Of a stretch of 64,000 nucleotides of DNA, positions 11,597 to 20,400 are shown one piece after another. Positions within the stretch are counted from its first letter, which is position 1. The number at the start of each line of letters is the position of its first letter. The DNA is from Anaerolineae bacterium (GTDB taxonomy: Bacteria; Chloroflexota; Anaerolineae; Aggregatilineales; Aggregatilineaceae). Both the position numbers and the translations under genes were made by a program. Under the pieces are notes generated by a model. That model saw nothing but the letters and a program-made list of their open reading frames with translations, did not search any database and was not told the DNA's origin. The stretch lies in NCBI GenBank assembly GCA_018432315.1, contig JAHDLB010000010.1, positions 62,001 to 126,000 of the forward strand, given 5' to 3'.

Positions 11597-13225
11597 ATGA
11601 AAAACAGAGCTTTAGTGGTCATGGTGGGTGTGGTGCTGGCGCTGTTCCTCGGCGCGTGCCAGCAGTCGGACGTGGGGCCGGGTGAATTCACGGTGACCGT
11701 CGATGCGGATGGCGTGAGCAGCGTGTACCGGTATGACAAGATCATCTCGGTCGGGCAGTTTCTGGAAGAAGTCGGCATCGCGCTTGGCGAATACGACGAG
11801 GTCAACCCGCTGCTGCAAACCCAGCTCCGCGACGGGATGCGCATCACCGTGACGCGCGTGGTGCGGCGCGAGGAGTGCACCGAGGAGGTGCTGCCGTTCG
11901 AGCCGGAGACGCAGTTCACCCAGGCGCTGCCGCCCGGCGAGCGGCGGATCATGCAGACCGGCGAAAACGGCATCCAGCAGGTCTGCTACCGGATCATCGA
12001 GCGCGATGGCGTCGAGGCCAGCCGCAGCGAGATCAGCCGCATCGTGATCAAGGATCCGCGCAGCGAGATCGTGTTCGTGGGCAGCGAGCCCACCGAGACG
12101 TACGTCCCCATCGAGGGGGTCCTGGCGTACATCCTGGGCGGGCAGGCGTGGATCGTGGAAGGCAGCACGCTCAACGCGCGGCCCCTGACGACGGATGGCG
12201 TGCTGGATGGCCGCGTGTTCGACCTGTCGCCGGACGGGCGGCGGCTGCTGTACACCGTCAGCACCGACGATCCAGGCGATCCGGGATTCTCGAACGAGCT
12301 GTGGGCGATCCTCGACACGCGCGCCAGCGTGCCGGAGCCGGTGCAACTGGTGCCCGAAGATGTGCGGGTGGCGCAATGGGTGCCCGGCCAGCGTACCGCG
12401 ACCGTCGCCTATTCGACGGCCAACCCGCTCGCCGACCCGCCCGGCTGGCGCGCGTATAACGACCTGTACGTGATGCAACTCGACCCTGAAACCGGCGAGG
12501 TGCTCGGCGTGCCGGAGGAGATCATCCCGCAGAACGCGCTGGGCACCTATCCCTGGTGGGGACGGCGCTACGTGTGGTCACCGGATGGGACGAAAGTGGC
12601 CTGGGCCAACGCCGACAGTGTGGGACTGGTGGACCTGGAAACGGGCGAGTACGTCACCCTGTTGACGTTTCCCGAATATGCCCCGCTGCTCGAACGGTTC
12701 CAGGGCTCGACGGTGTGGGTGCCCACGCTCTCGTGGTCCGACGACGGCCACCTGGCGCTGACGGTGCACGGCCCGCCGTATGGCTCCGAGCTGCCGGAGA
12801 ACAGCATCATCTTCGACCTCGCGGTGATCGATACCAACGGCGATCTGCAGATCAACCCGTTCGTGTCGCAGAGCGGCATCTGGTCCAGCCCCAGCTATTC
12901 GCCGCTGGTCGAGCGGGCGGACGGGATGCCGGACTACAACATCGCCTATTTCCAGCCCCGCGAGGCGCTCAACAGCCTGGGCACGCAGTACGACCTGGTG
13001 ATGGCCGACCGCGACGGCAGCAACGCGCAGGTGGTGTTCCCCGGCGCGGACCGTCCCGGCGTCCGGCCCGATCCTGAAAACGGCATCGTGTGGAGCCCGA
13101 CCGGGCGGCAGATCGCGATCGTGCACCAGGACAACATCTGGATCATCGACGTCGAAACCGGGCTGGCCCACCCCATAACCAGCGACGGACAGGCGTCGCG
13201 CCCGCGCTGGTCTCGCACGCGATGA
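11597..13225 (+). CDS. Lipoprotein with DUF348/G5-like N-terminus and TolB-like beta-propeller
   Basis: The 542-residue protein has a lipoprotein signal (LFLGAC, Cys21). Residues about 31-75 look like a DUF348 unit, with FTVTVDADGVSSVYRY followed by ISVGQFLEEVGI. Residues about 78-150 look like a G5 domain. The rest, with SPDGRRLLYTV, WSPDGTKVAWA and WSPTGRQIAIV, is a TolB/WD40-type propeller. DUF348 and G5 occur in cell-wall-associated proteins such as RpfB and YabE, so an envelope-binding role is inferred. No ribosome-binding site precedes the ATG, so it may be leaderless. It overlaps the next gene by four bases (ATGA), implying co-translation with the ligase fusion. Confidence 0.8.
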   Translation: MKNRALVVMVGVVLALFLGACQQSDVGPGEFTVTVDADGVSSVYRYDKIISVGQFLEEVGIALGEYDEVNPLLQTQLRDGMRITVTRVVRREECTEEVLPFEPETQFTQALPPGERRIMQTGENGIQQVCYRIIERDGVEASRSEISRIVIKDPRSEIVFVGSEPTETYVPIEGVLAYILGGQAWIVEGSTLNARPLTTDGVLDGRVFDLSPDGRRLLYTVSTDDPGDPGFSNELWAILDTRASVPEPVQLVPEDVRVAQWVPGQRTATVAYSTANPLADPPGWRAYNDLYVMQLDPETGEVLGVPEEIIPQNALGTYPWWGRRYVWSPDGTKVAWANADSVGLVDLETGEYVTLLTFPEYAPLLERFQGSTVWVPTLSWSDDGHLALTVHGPPYGSELPENSIIFDLAVIDTNGDLQINPFVSQSGIWSSPSYSPLVERADGMPDYNIAYFQPREALNSLGTQYDLVMADRDGSNAQVVFPGADRPGVRPDPENGIVWSPTGRQIAIVHQDNIWIIDVETGLAHPITSDGQASRPRWSRTR

Positions 13226-16200
13226 AAACACGCGGGCTGATCTTCGCGCTGTGCATCCTGCTGGCGGTGGGCAGCGGGGTGGGCGCCCTGGTGGCCGCCG
13301 ACCAACACGCGATCGCGGTGCGCGGCTGGGAGAACGCCGCCGAGTCGCTCGACCTGCCGTACCGGCTGCCGCTGGCCGGGGTCAACGTGGACCTGCTGCA
13401 GTACGCCCCGGACGAACTCGAGCGCGAGCTGGATCGCATCGCGGGCGCGGGATTCACCTGGGTCCGGCAGGCGTTCCTGTGGGAGGCGATCGAGCCGGAG
13501 CCGGGCGCGTTCGAGTGGGGCGCGTATGACGCCCTGGTCGCTGCCGTCGCGGCGCGGGAGTCGCTGCAACTGGTGGCCGTGCTGGACGGCACGCCGCTCT
13601 GGGCGCGGCACGTGCTGGCGCCGGAACACCCCTTCGCGCCCCCTGCCAGCGTCAGCGATTATGGGCGGTTCGCAGGCGTCGTCGCCGCGCGCTATACCGA
13701 CTCCATCGCGTATTACCAGGTCTGGGACGAGCCGAACATCAAACTGCATTGGGGCAACATGGACCCGCGCCCGGCGCATTACGTCGCCATGCTGCGGGCA
13801 GCCTACACGGCCATCCACGACGCCGATCCGACCGCGACGGTGATCGCGGCGGCGTTGGCGCCCACCGTGGAAACTGGGCCGGACAACCTGAGCGACCTGT
13901 TGTTTCTGCGGGCGATGTACGAGCAGGGCGCGCAGGGCTATTTCGACGCTGCCGCGGCCAAGCCCTACGGGTTCGAAGCCGGGCCATACGACCGGACGGT
14001 GGACGAGGGCACGCTGAACTTCTCGCGGTGGATTTTGCTGCGCGAGGAGATGGTCCGGCGCGGCGACGGGACCAAGGCGCTGTGGGGCAGCAATTTCGGC
14101 TGGAACCACCTACCGGACGATTGGACCGGGCCGCTGTCCATCTGGGGGAGCGCGTCCGCGGAGCAGCGGGCCGCATACACCCGCGACGCCTACCGCCGCG
14201 CGCGTGAAGAATGGCCCTGGGCCGGCGGGCTGATCGTGCAGCACTGGGACCCGGACGCGCCGCCCGACGATCCGATTCACGGGTTCGCCGTCGCGCCGGT
14301 GATCGACGACTGGACCGGGCAGGGCGTGCTGCCCGCGCAGGATGGGCTGGCGCCCGGCCTGCATCCCGCGGACAACGCCTACGCGACGTATTCGGAGAAC
14401 TGGCGGTTGAGCGATCTCGGCGCCGACGCGGAGATCCCCGACCCGACGAACGTGACGCCGGACCAGGAAAACCGGATCGCCGTGCGGTTCGAGGGGACGG
14501 CGTTCGCGATTCCGGTGCGCCGCGACGACTACATGGCCTACCTGTACGTGACGGTCGATGGCGAGCCGGCCAACGCGCTGCCTCGGAATCGCGAGGGCGA
14601 GGCGTTCATCCTGCTGACCTCGCCCAGCCGCGCGCCGGAGATGGGCCTGATCGAGGTGGCGCGCGGGTTGGCCGACCGGGCGCACACGGCGGAGATCATT
14701 CACCGGCCCTACAACGGCGACGATCGCTGGCCGATTGCCGGGTATGCCGTGGGCGCGCCGCCGGATACCGCGGCCTACGACCGGGCGCGGCTGGTTAGCG
14801 CGGTGGTGGGCGGGCTGGCGCTGCTGGGCGCGATCGCGACCGGAATCCGGCTGCCCTGGCGGCGCGTGCAGCCGCCGTCGCCGCAGACGCTGCGCCACGC
14901 CATGCAGTGGCTGATCGGGCTGTTGGCGTCGTTCCTGGTGCTGGTGGGGACGCTGATCACCTGGGGCGAGGCGGTCCCGGCGCTGCTGCGGCGCGATCCG
15001 CCCGCGCTGGCGATCACGATTCTGACGGCGGGCGTGGCGTCGCTGTCGCCGGTGTTCCTCGTGACGCTGGTGGCGCTGGGCGTGCTGTTCGTACTGATCT
15101 ACAACCGGCCCGTGCTGGGGCTGATGCTGATCGTCTTCTGGTCGGCCTTTTTCCTGTCCACGTTGGACCTGCTGTTCCGTTTGTTCGCTACCGTCGAGGT
15201 ATACCTCGCGATGACGGTGGTCGCCGTCGCCGGGCGGGCGCTGGTGGCATGGGCGCGCCGCCGCCAGGCGGGAGCCGCCCTGCCGCCGCTGCGGGTCCGC
15301 CTGACGCGGCTCGACTGGGCCGTGCTGGCCTTCGCCGCGACCGGCGTGCTGTCGCTGGCCTGGGCCGAATTCCGCTCGACGGCGGTGCGCGAGCTGCGCG
15401 TCGTCATCCTGGAGCCGGCGGCGTTTTACGCTCTGCTGCGCCTCATGCGGCTGGAGCGGCGCGACGTACTCTGGCTGGTCGACGCGATCCTGTTCACCGG
15501 CGGGGCGATCGCGGTGGTGGGGCTGGTGCTGTTCGTCACCGGGGAGTCGGTCGTCGAGGCCGAGGAAGGCGCGCGCCGGTTGATCAGCGTGTACGGGTCG
15601 CCGAACGGCGTCGGGCTGTACCTGGGGCGGTGCCTGCCGTTCGCCTTCGCGTTCACGGCCCTGCCGGTCGGCGGCTGGCGGCGGCTGCTCGCGGCGGGGA
15701 GCGGGGCGGTCATGCTGCTGGCCGTGCTGCTCAGCCAGAGCCGCGGCGCGATCCTGCTGGGCCTGCCCGCCGCGCTGGTCGTGATGGTGCTGCTGTGGCA
15801 GGGACGTCGCTCGCTGATCCCGGTGGGACTGACGGTGGTGGGGATCGCCCTGGCGTTGATCCCGCTGTCGATCGTGCTGCCCCGCCTGCCGGACATCTTC
15901 GGAGACACGGCGTTTTTCCGCGAGAGCCTGTGGTACAGCTCGCTCCAGCTCATCCGCGAGCGACCGCTGACCGGCGTGGGGCTCGACCAGTTCCTGTACT
16001 GGTACCGCAGCCGCTACCTGCTGCCCGAAGCCTGGGCCGAGCCGAACCTGTCCGTGCCGCACAACCTCCTGCTCAACCACTGGGTCAGCCTGGGGATCGT
16101 GGGCGTGCTGGTGGCGGCGGCGCTGCAGGGATTCTTCTGGCGCCGGGTGTGGCAGGTGTACCGGCGGGTGTACCACGCCGACCGGCTGGCGCTGGCCCTG

Positions 16201-16356
16201 GTGATCGCGCTGGCGGGCAGCATGGCGGACTTCCTGGCCCACGGGCTGGTGGACGTCGGCTATTTCTCGATCAATCTCGCGTTCTTCTTCTTTCTGTCAC
16301 TGGCGCTGATCCACCGGGCAGACGCCGGATTTGTTCAAGATGGAGGTGGCGTATGA
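13222..16356 (+). CDS. Fusion of a glycoside-hydrolase-like (clan A) domain with an O-antigen ligase/polymerase membrane domain
   Basis: This 1044-residue protein starts with a signal anchor (residues 4-25). A TIM-barrel glycosidase-like domain (about 40-400) has WVRQAFLWEAIEPEPGAFEW and the acid/base motif YQVWDEPN (Glu170). Where clan-A enzymes have the nucleophile Glu (W-x-TE-x-GW), this protein reads WGSNFGW with Asn291, so it may bind glycan rather than cleave it. A beta domain (about 400-515) precedes about a dozen membrane helices with Wzy/WaaL-type features: LLSQSRGAILLGL, LIRERPLTGVGLDQF and a PHNLLLNHW motif. It probably transfers or polymerises surface glycans. ATGA overlaps join it to both neighbours. 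Confidence 0.8.
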   Translation: MKTRGLIFALCILLAVGSGVGALVAADQHAIAVRGWENAAESLDLPYRLPLAGVNVDLLQYAPDELERELDRIAGAGFTWVRQAFLWEAIEPEPGAFEWGAYDALVAAVAARESLQLVAVLDGTPLWARHVLAPEHPFAPPASVSDYGRFAGVVAARYTDSIAYYQVWDEPNIKLHWGNMDPRPAHYVAMLRAAYTAIHDADPTATVIAAALAPTVETGPDNLSDLLFLRAMYEQGAQGYFDAAAAKPYGFEAGPYDRTVDEGTLNFSRWILLREEMVRRGDGTKALWGSNFGWNHLPDDWTGPLSIWGSASAEQRAAYTRDAYRRAREEWPWAGGLIVQHWDPDAPPDDPIHGFAVAPVIDDWTGQGVLPAQDGLAPGLHPADNAYATYSENWRLSDLGADAEIPDPTNVTPDQENRIAVRFEGTAFAIPVRRDDYMAYLYVTVDGEPANALPRNREGEAFILLTSPSRAPEMGLIEVARGLADRAHTAEIIHRPYNGDDRWPIAGYAVGAPPDTAAYDRARLVSAVVGGLALLGAIATGIRLPWRRVQPPSPQTLRHAMQWLIGLLASFLVLVGTLITWGEAVPALLRRDPPALAITILTAGVASLSPVFLVTLVALGVLFVLIYNRPVLGLMLIVFWSAFFLSTLDLLFRLFATVEVYLAMTVVAVAGRALVAWARRRQAGAALPPLRVRLTRLDWAVLAFAATGVLSLAWAEFRSTAVRELRVVILEPAAFYALLRLMRLERRDVLWLVDAILFTGGAIAVVGLVLFVTGESVVEAEEGARRLISVYGSPNGVGLYLGRCLPFAFAFTALPVGGWRRLLAAGSGAVMLLAVLLSQSRGAILLGLPAALVVMVLLWQGRRSLIPVGLTVVGIALALIPLSIVLPRLPDIFGDTAFFRESLWYSSLQLIRERPLTGVGLDQFLYWYRSRYLLPEAWAEPNLSVPHNLLLNHWVSLGIVGVLVAAALQGFFWRRVWQVYRRVYHADRLALALVIALAGSMADFLAHGLVDVGYFSINLAFFFFLSLALIHRADAGFVQDGGGV

Positions 16357-16889
16357 AAACCGTGTTGAACGGTGTGACGATCGAGCTGGTGCGGGGCGAC
16401 ATCACCGACCTGGACACCGACGCCATCGTGAATGCGGCCAATTCGCAGTTGATCCTGGGGGCGGGCGTGGCGGGCGCCATTCGCGCCAAGGGCGGGCCGA
16501 GCATCCAGGAGGAATGTCTCGCCATCGGTCACTGCGACGTGGGCGGCGCGGTGATCACGGGCGCGGGGAACCTCAAGGCGCGGCACGTGATCCACGCCGT
16601 GGGGCCGCGCATGGGCGAGGGCAGCGAGCCGGGCAAGCTGGCGAGCGCCGTCCGCGCCAGCCTGGACCTCGCCGAGGCGCACGGCCTGGCGAGTATCGCG
16701 CTCCCGGCGATTTCGACGGGCGTGTTCGGCTATCCGCTGGAAGCCTGCGCCGACGTCATGCTGCGCGTGATCATCGACTACACGTATGAGGACCTGGAGA
16801 GCCTGCGGTACATCGTGGTGTGCCTGTACGACGAGCGGGCGTTCAGCGTGTTCCGGAGCGCGTTCGAGGACAAGCTCGCCGATCTGTAG
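16353..16889 (+). CDS. Macro-domain protein (probable ADP-ribose/O-acetyl-ADP-ribose hydrolase)
   Basis: The 178-residue protein is a single macro domain. The ligand-binding strand [17 protein letters not shown] carries the conserved Asn of NAAN. The first loop reads GAGVAGAI rather than the usual GGGVDGAI, and the second loop is STGVFGYP. Macro domains bind ADP-ribose and often remove it from proteins or hydrolyse O-acetyl-ADP-ribose. It overlaps the glycosidase-ligase gene by four bases and has GGAGGTGG before its ATG, so it is translated with a surface-glycan gene, an odd pairing. Confidence 0.88.
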   Translation: MKTVLNGVTIELVRGDITDLDTDAIVNAANSQLILGAGVAGAIRAKGGPSIQEECLAIGHCDVGGAVITGAGNLKARHVIHAVGPRMGEGSEPGKLASAVRASLDLAEAHGLASIALPAISTGVFGYPLEACADVMLRVIIDYTYEDLESLRYIVVCLYDERAFSVFRSAFEDKLADL

Positions 16890-16925
16890 CACCGGGCGCA
16901 GAATCCGAGCCACGCGGATCGAGGG

Positions 16926-16953
16926 TTGGCTCAGGCGAGATTTGTGGTACACT
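16926..16953 (+). promoter_or_regulatory. Promoter of the UDP-glucuronate decarboxylase gene
   Basis: TTGGCT at 16926-16931 and an extended -10 (TGGTACACT, hexamer 16948-16953) are separated by 16 bases. Transcription would begin about 35 bases before the ATG at 16996. Confidence 0.55.
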
Positions 16954-16995
16954 TCGCTGCACTTCGTCATCTCTTTACTCACGGAAGAAACCATC

Positions 16996-17931
16996 ATGCG
17001 AGTTCTTATTACGGGTGCCGCCGGTTTTCTGGGATCTCATCTCTGCGACCGATTTCTGGCCGAGGGACACCAGGTTATCGGCATGGACAATCTGCTGACC
17101 GGCAAGACGGAGAACATCGTCCATCTGGCCGGGCGCGACGATTTCAAGTTCGTCAAACACGATGTCACGAATTACATCTACATCGATGGCCCGGTCGACG
17201 CGGTGCTGCACTTCGCCTCGCCAGCCAGCCCGATCGACTACCTGATGTACCCGATCCAGACGCTGAAGGTGGGCGGCCTGGGGACGCACAACGCGCTGGG
17301 CGTGGCGCTGGCGAAAGACGCGCGCTTCCTGCTGGCGTCCACCTCCGAGATTTACGGCGATCCGCTCGTGCACCCACAAACCGAGGACTATCCCGGCAAC
17401 GTCAGCACGATCGGGCCGCGCGGCGTGTACGACGAGGCCAAGCGCTTTGCCGAGGCGATCACGATGGCGTACCACCGGGCGCACGAGGTCGATACGCGCA
17501 TCGTGCGCATCTTCAACACCTACGGCCCGCGGATGCGCCTGGACGATGGGCGCGTCGTCCCGAACTTCATCGGGCAGGCGCTGCGCGGCGAATCGCTCAC
17601 CGTCTACGGAGATGGATCGCAGACGCGCAGTTTTTGTTTCGTGAGCGACCTGATCGAGGGAATCTACCGGCTGTTGATGAGCGATTACACCGACCCGGTC
17701 AACATCGGCAACACCGCCGAGATCAGCATCCTCGAATTCGCCAAGACGATCAACGACATGACCGGCAACCCGGCGGGGATCGTGTTCAAGGATGAGCTGC
17801 GCATCGAGGGCGATCCCCAGACGCGCCAGCCCGACATCACGCGGGCGCGGACGATCCTGGGTTGGGAGCCCTCCGTGGCGCTGGAAGACGGTCTGCAACA
17901 GACGATCGCTTACTTCAAGGATCGCGTGTGA
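16996..17931 (+). CDS. UDP-glucuronic acid decarboxylase (UDP-xylose synthase)
   Basis: The 311-residue short-chain dehydrogenase-type enzyme converts UDP-glucuronate to UDP-xylose with bound [11 protein letters not shown] at 6-13 is the dinucleotide-binding loop. STSEIYGDP (115-123) carries the Thr and the Glu118 typical of UXS enzymes, and YDEAK gives Tyr145 and Lys149. Arg-rich [14 protein letters not shown] and the length both match the family. GGAAGA precedes the ATG. It is followed by an O-antigen ligase that overlaps its stop, so UDP-xylose (or a derivative) is probably used for the surface glycan made here. Confidence 0.92.
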   Translation: MRVLITGAAGFLGSHLCDRFLAEGHQVIGMDNLLTGKTENIVHLAGRDDFKFVKHDVTNYIYIDGPVDAVLHFASPASPIDYLMYPIQTLKVGGLGTHNALGVALAKDARFLLASTSEIYGDPLVHPQTEDYPGNVSTIGPRGVYDEAKRFAEAITMAYHRAHEVDTRIVRIFNTYGPRMRLDDGRVVPNFIGQALRGESLTVYGDGSQTRSFCFVSDLIEGIYRLLMSDYTDPVNIGNTAEISILEFAKTINDMTGNPAGIVFKDELRIEGDPQTRQPDITRARTILGWEPSVALEDGLQQTIAYFKDRV

Positions 17932-19418
17932 TGGTCACTATGGCGGCGCGGGCCGGTGCCTGGCGCCGCGCAGTGCTGTGGTGCGGAGCGGCGCTGACCG
18001 CCGGGGTGTTGGCGGGCAGCCTGCCGGTCACCGTGTCGGGCGGGGCGCTCGTCGTGGCGCTGATCGCCGTGGCGCTGGTGTTGGAGCCCGCGCTGGGGCT
18101 GGTGTTGATGCTCAGCCTCGCCCCGCTCAAAACGCTGATCGCCACCGAAGCGACGGTCGCGTTCCCGGTCGATATCGGGCAGATCACGCTGGCGCTGGCC
18201 GCCTTCGCCTGGGCGATCTGGCGCATCACACAGCGCCGGGCGGACCCGCTGCCGCGCACGCGGTTGTACGCGCCTCTGATCGCGATCATGGCCGGGTTCA
18301 GCCCGTCGCTGTTCGCGGCGGTGTCCACCGGGCCGTGGCTCTCCGAAATGCTCAAATGGGCCGAAATGCTGCTGCTGGTAGGCATCGTGCTGGACCTGGC
18401 GCGCGGCGGGCGCTGGGCCTGGATCGCGTCCGGCGTGGTGCTGGCGGCAACGCTCCAGGCGATCATCGGCCTGTACGAATACTTCGGCGGATCGGGCGCG
18501 CCGCACCTGTGGATCGCGAATTTCCAGCGGTTCCGGGCGTTTGGTACGTTCGGCCAGCCGAACCCGTTCAGCGCGTTCATGGGCCTGTCGCTGCCGCTGG
18601 CGCTGGGGCTGGCCTGGGGATATGGGCAGGATGCGCGGGCGCGCTGGCGCGAGCGCACGTCCCGGCTCTGGATTGCGCCGGGGGCGGTCGCCCTGGGGTA
18701 CGCGGCGTGCAGCGGGCTGCTGCTGGCCGGGCTGGTGGCATCCTGGGGGCGCGGGGCATGGCTCGGTTTTGGCGCGGCAGGCGTGGTGATGGTATTCTTT
18801 GCGCCGCGCCGCCGCTGGCAGGGTGGAGCGCTGCTGGCGACGGGCGCCGGGCTGTTTGTCGCGCTGTGGATCGTGGGCTACGTGCCGGCGGGCATTCAGC
18901 AGCGCGTGCAAAACACGCTGACCCAGTTCACCGGGTTCGGCGACATGCGCGCCGTGCCGATCAGCGATGAGAACTTCGCGATCGTCGAGCGGCTGGCGCA
19001 CTGGCAGGCCGCCGCCACCATGGCGAACGCGCACCCGCTGGTCGGGGTGGGCCTGGGGAACTACGAGGCGGCGTATCCCGACTACGGGCTGGTGAGCTGG
19101 CCGCGGGCGCTCGGCCACGCGCACAACGACTATCTTAACGTGCTGGCCGAAACGGGCGTGGTCGGGCTGTTTGGATATCTGGCCGGATGGGCTGTCATGG
19201 TGTGGTGGACGCTGCACGCGTTGAGACAGCCCGATCCGGTTTTGCGTGGGTTGACGCTGGGGCTGTTGGGCACGTGGACGCATCTGGCGATCCATAGTAT
19301 TGTGGATAAACTATACGTCAACAACCTGTTCTTACACATCGGCGTGATGTTGGGGTTGTTGGCCGTGGCGTATCAGCAAGCCCACCGGCCAGTAAGGGAC
19401 ACGGAAAATGTCGTCTGA
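17931..19418 (+). CDS. O-antigen ligase/polymerase family membrane protein
   Basis: The 495-residue protein has about twelve hydrophobic helices from residue 15 on. Wzy_C-type features are seen: a periplasmic loop around residues 300-370 with RLAHWQAAATMANAHPLVGV and the HAHNDYLNVLAETG motif with its conserved His. It shares this architecture with the C-terminal half of the fusion protein at 13.2-16.4 kb, so this locus encodes two ligase-like proteins. The start ATG overlaps the TGA of the UDP-xylose synthase gene. It overlaps the GtrA gene by 11 bases. Confidence 0.85.
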   Translation: MVTMAARAGAWRRAVLWCGAALTAGVLAGSLPVTVSGGALVVALIAVALVLEPALGLVLMLSLAPLKTLIATEATVAFPVDIGQITLALAAFAWAIWRITQRRADPLPRTRLYAPLIAIMAGFSPSLFAAVSTGPWLSEMLKWAEMLLLVGIVLDLARGGRWAWIASGVVLAATLQAIIGLYEYFGGSGAPHLWIANFQRFRAFGTFGQPNPFSAFMGLSLPLALGLAWGYGQDARARWRERTSRLWIAPGAVALGYAACSGLLLAGLVASWGRGAWLGFGAAGVVMVFFAPRRRWQGGALLATGAGLFVALWIVGYVPAGIQQRVQNTLTQFTGFGDMRAVPISDENFAIVERLAHWQAAATMANAHPLVGVGLGNYEAAYPDYGLVSWPRALGHAHNDYLNVLAETGVVGLFGYLAGWAVMVWWTLHALRQPDPVLRGLTLGLLGTWTHLAIHSIVDKLYVNNLFLHIGVMLGLLAVAYQQAHRPVRDTENVV

Positions 19419-20007
19419 GCCATCAAAAGCTGTGCCGTATTCACCGCCGGTTTGGTCCAAAAACCCGTTCTCGCTTCTGAGCCAGTTCATCGTGCGGTTT
19501 AGCCTGCGGTTTGGGCCCAAGGCGAAGGAAGTCGAGCGGTTCCTGAAATTCGCGGTGGTGGGCGCCATCGGCGCGGTGGTCGATTTCGGCGTGCTGAACG
19601 TCCTGCAGGCCACGATCCTGCACCCGGATGAGCCGAACGTGCAGCTCAAAGTGGCGCTGGCTACGGGCACAGCGTTCACGGCGGCTGTGATCAGCAACTT
19701 CATCTGGAATCGCTATTGGACGTACCCTGATTCGCGCACGCGATCGATCCGCCGCCAGCTCGTGCAGTTCTTCATCGTGAATGCGTTGGGGCTGTTGTTC
19801 CGGTTGTGGTTCGTCAAAACCCTGTTCGGCCCGCTGGGCGAGATTGGCGCCGATGCGCTACAAGGGGTCGGGCTGGCGCCGGAGTCCATGTCGGATGCGT
19901 CCGTCAGCCGGCTGGGGACCAATATCGCGCAGTTCTTCGCGGTGTGGATCGTCATGGTGTGGAACTTCTTCGTCAACCGGTATTGGACGTATAACGATGT
20001 GGAGTAG
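19408..20007 (+). CDS. GtrA-like membrane protein
   Basis: The 199-residue protein has four predicted membrane segments. FLKFAVVGAIGAVVDFGVLN and the paired SNFIWNRYWTY and NFFVNRYWTY motifs are typical of GtrA. GtrA proteins help move lipid-linked sugars across the membrane or assist glycosyltransfer. An insertion between helices 3 and 4 (about 140-165) is larger than in short GtrA proteins. It overlaps the O-antigen ligase gene and precedes a response regulator by six bases, so it is part of the glycan operon. Confidence 0.88.
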   Translation: MSSEPSKAVPYSPPVWSKNPFSLLSQFIVRFSLRFGPKAKEVERFLKFAVVGAIGAVVDFGVLNVLQATILHPDEPNVQLKVALATGTAFTAAVISNFIWNRYWTYPDSRTRSIRRQLVQFFIVNALGLLFRLWFVKTLFGPLGEIGADALQGVGLAPESMSDASVSRLGTNIAQFFAVWIVMVWNFFVNRYWTYNDVE

Positions 20008-20013
20008 GGGCCC

Positions 20014-20388
20014 ATGGCCGAGCGCATTTTGATCGTCGACGACGATCCCCTGTTATGCTCGCTGCTGCGGATGGCGCTCAACCGGGAAGGTTTTGAAACG
20101 CACGAGGTGTTCTCTGGCAAGGCGGCGCTCGATTACCTGGCCGATGCCGTCGTCGATCTGATCCTGCTGGACGTGATGATGGCCGACTTCAACGGGTTCG
20201 ACGTCCTGCGCCGGCTGAAGGCCGACCCGCGACACGAGCGGGTCCCGGTGATCTTCCTGACGGCGCGCGTGGACGGCACCAGCCAGCAAACGGCGCTGGA
20301 CATCGGCGCGGTCGAATACCTGACCAAGCCGATCACGCCGGACACGCTTGTGAAGCGGGTGCGCGCTGTGCTTGCCGGGCAGTCATAG
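20014..20388 (+). CDS. Single-domain response regulator (CheY-like receiver)
   Basis: The 124-residue protein is one receiver domain with no output domain. The acidic pocket is Asp9-Asp11, the phosphoacceptor is Asp53 (LILLDVMM), and the conserved Thr83 and Lys105 are present, so phosphorylation is expected. No histidine kinase is nearby. It lies between GtrA and a glycosyltransferase with gaps of 6 and 12 bases, so it may adjust the activity of the surface-glycan machinery by protein contact rather than by DNA binding. Confidence 0.92.
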   Translation: MAERILIVDDDPLLCSLLRMALNREGFETHEVFSGKAALDYLADAVVDLILLDVMMADFNGFDVLRRLKADPRHERVPVIFLTARVDGTSQQTALDIGAVEYLTKPITPDTLVKRVRAVLAGQS

Positions 20389-20400
20389 CTTCGTCGTGCG

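Noticed and set aside
14110-16242. A 710-codon minus-strand frame opposite the ligase fusion
   Set aside because: Low-complexity Gln/Arg/His-rich composition with no domain pattern. The plus strand encodes clear membrane helices.
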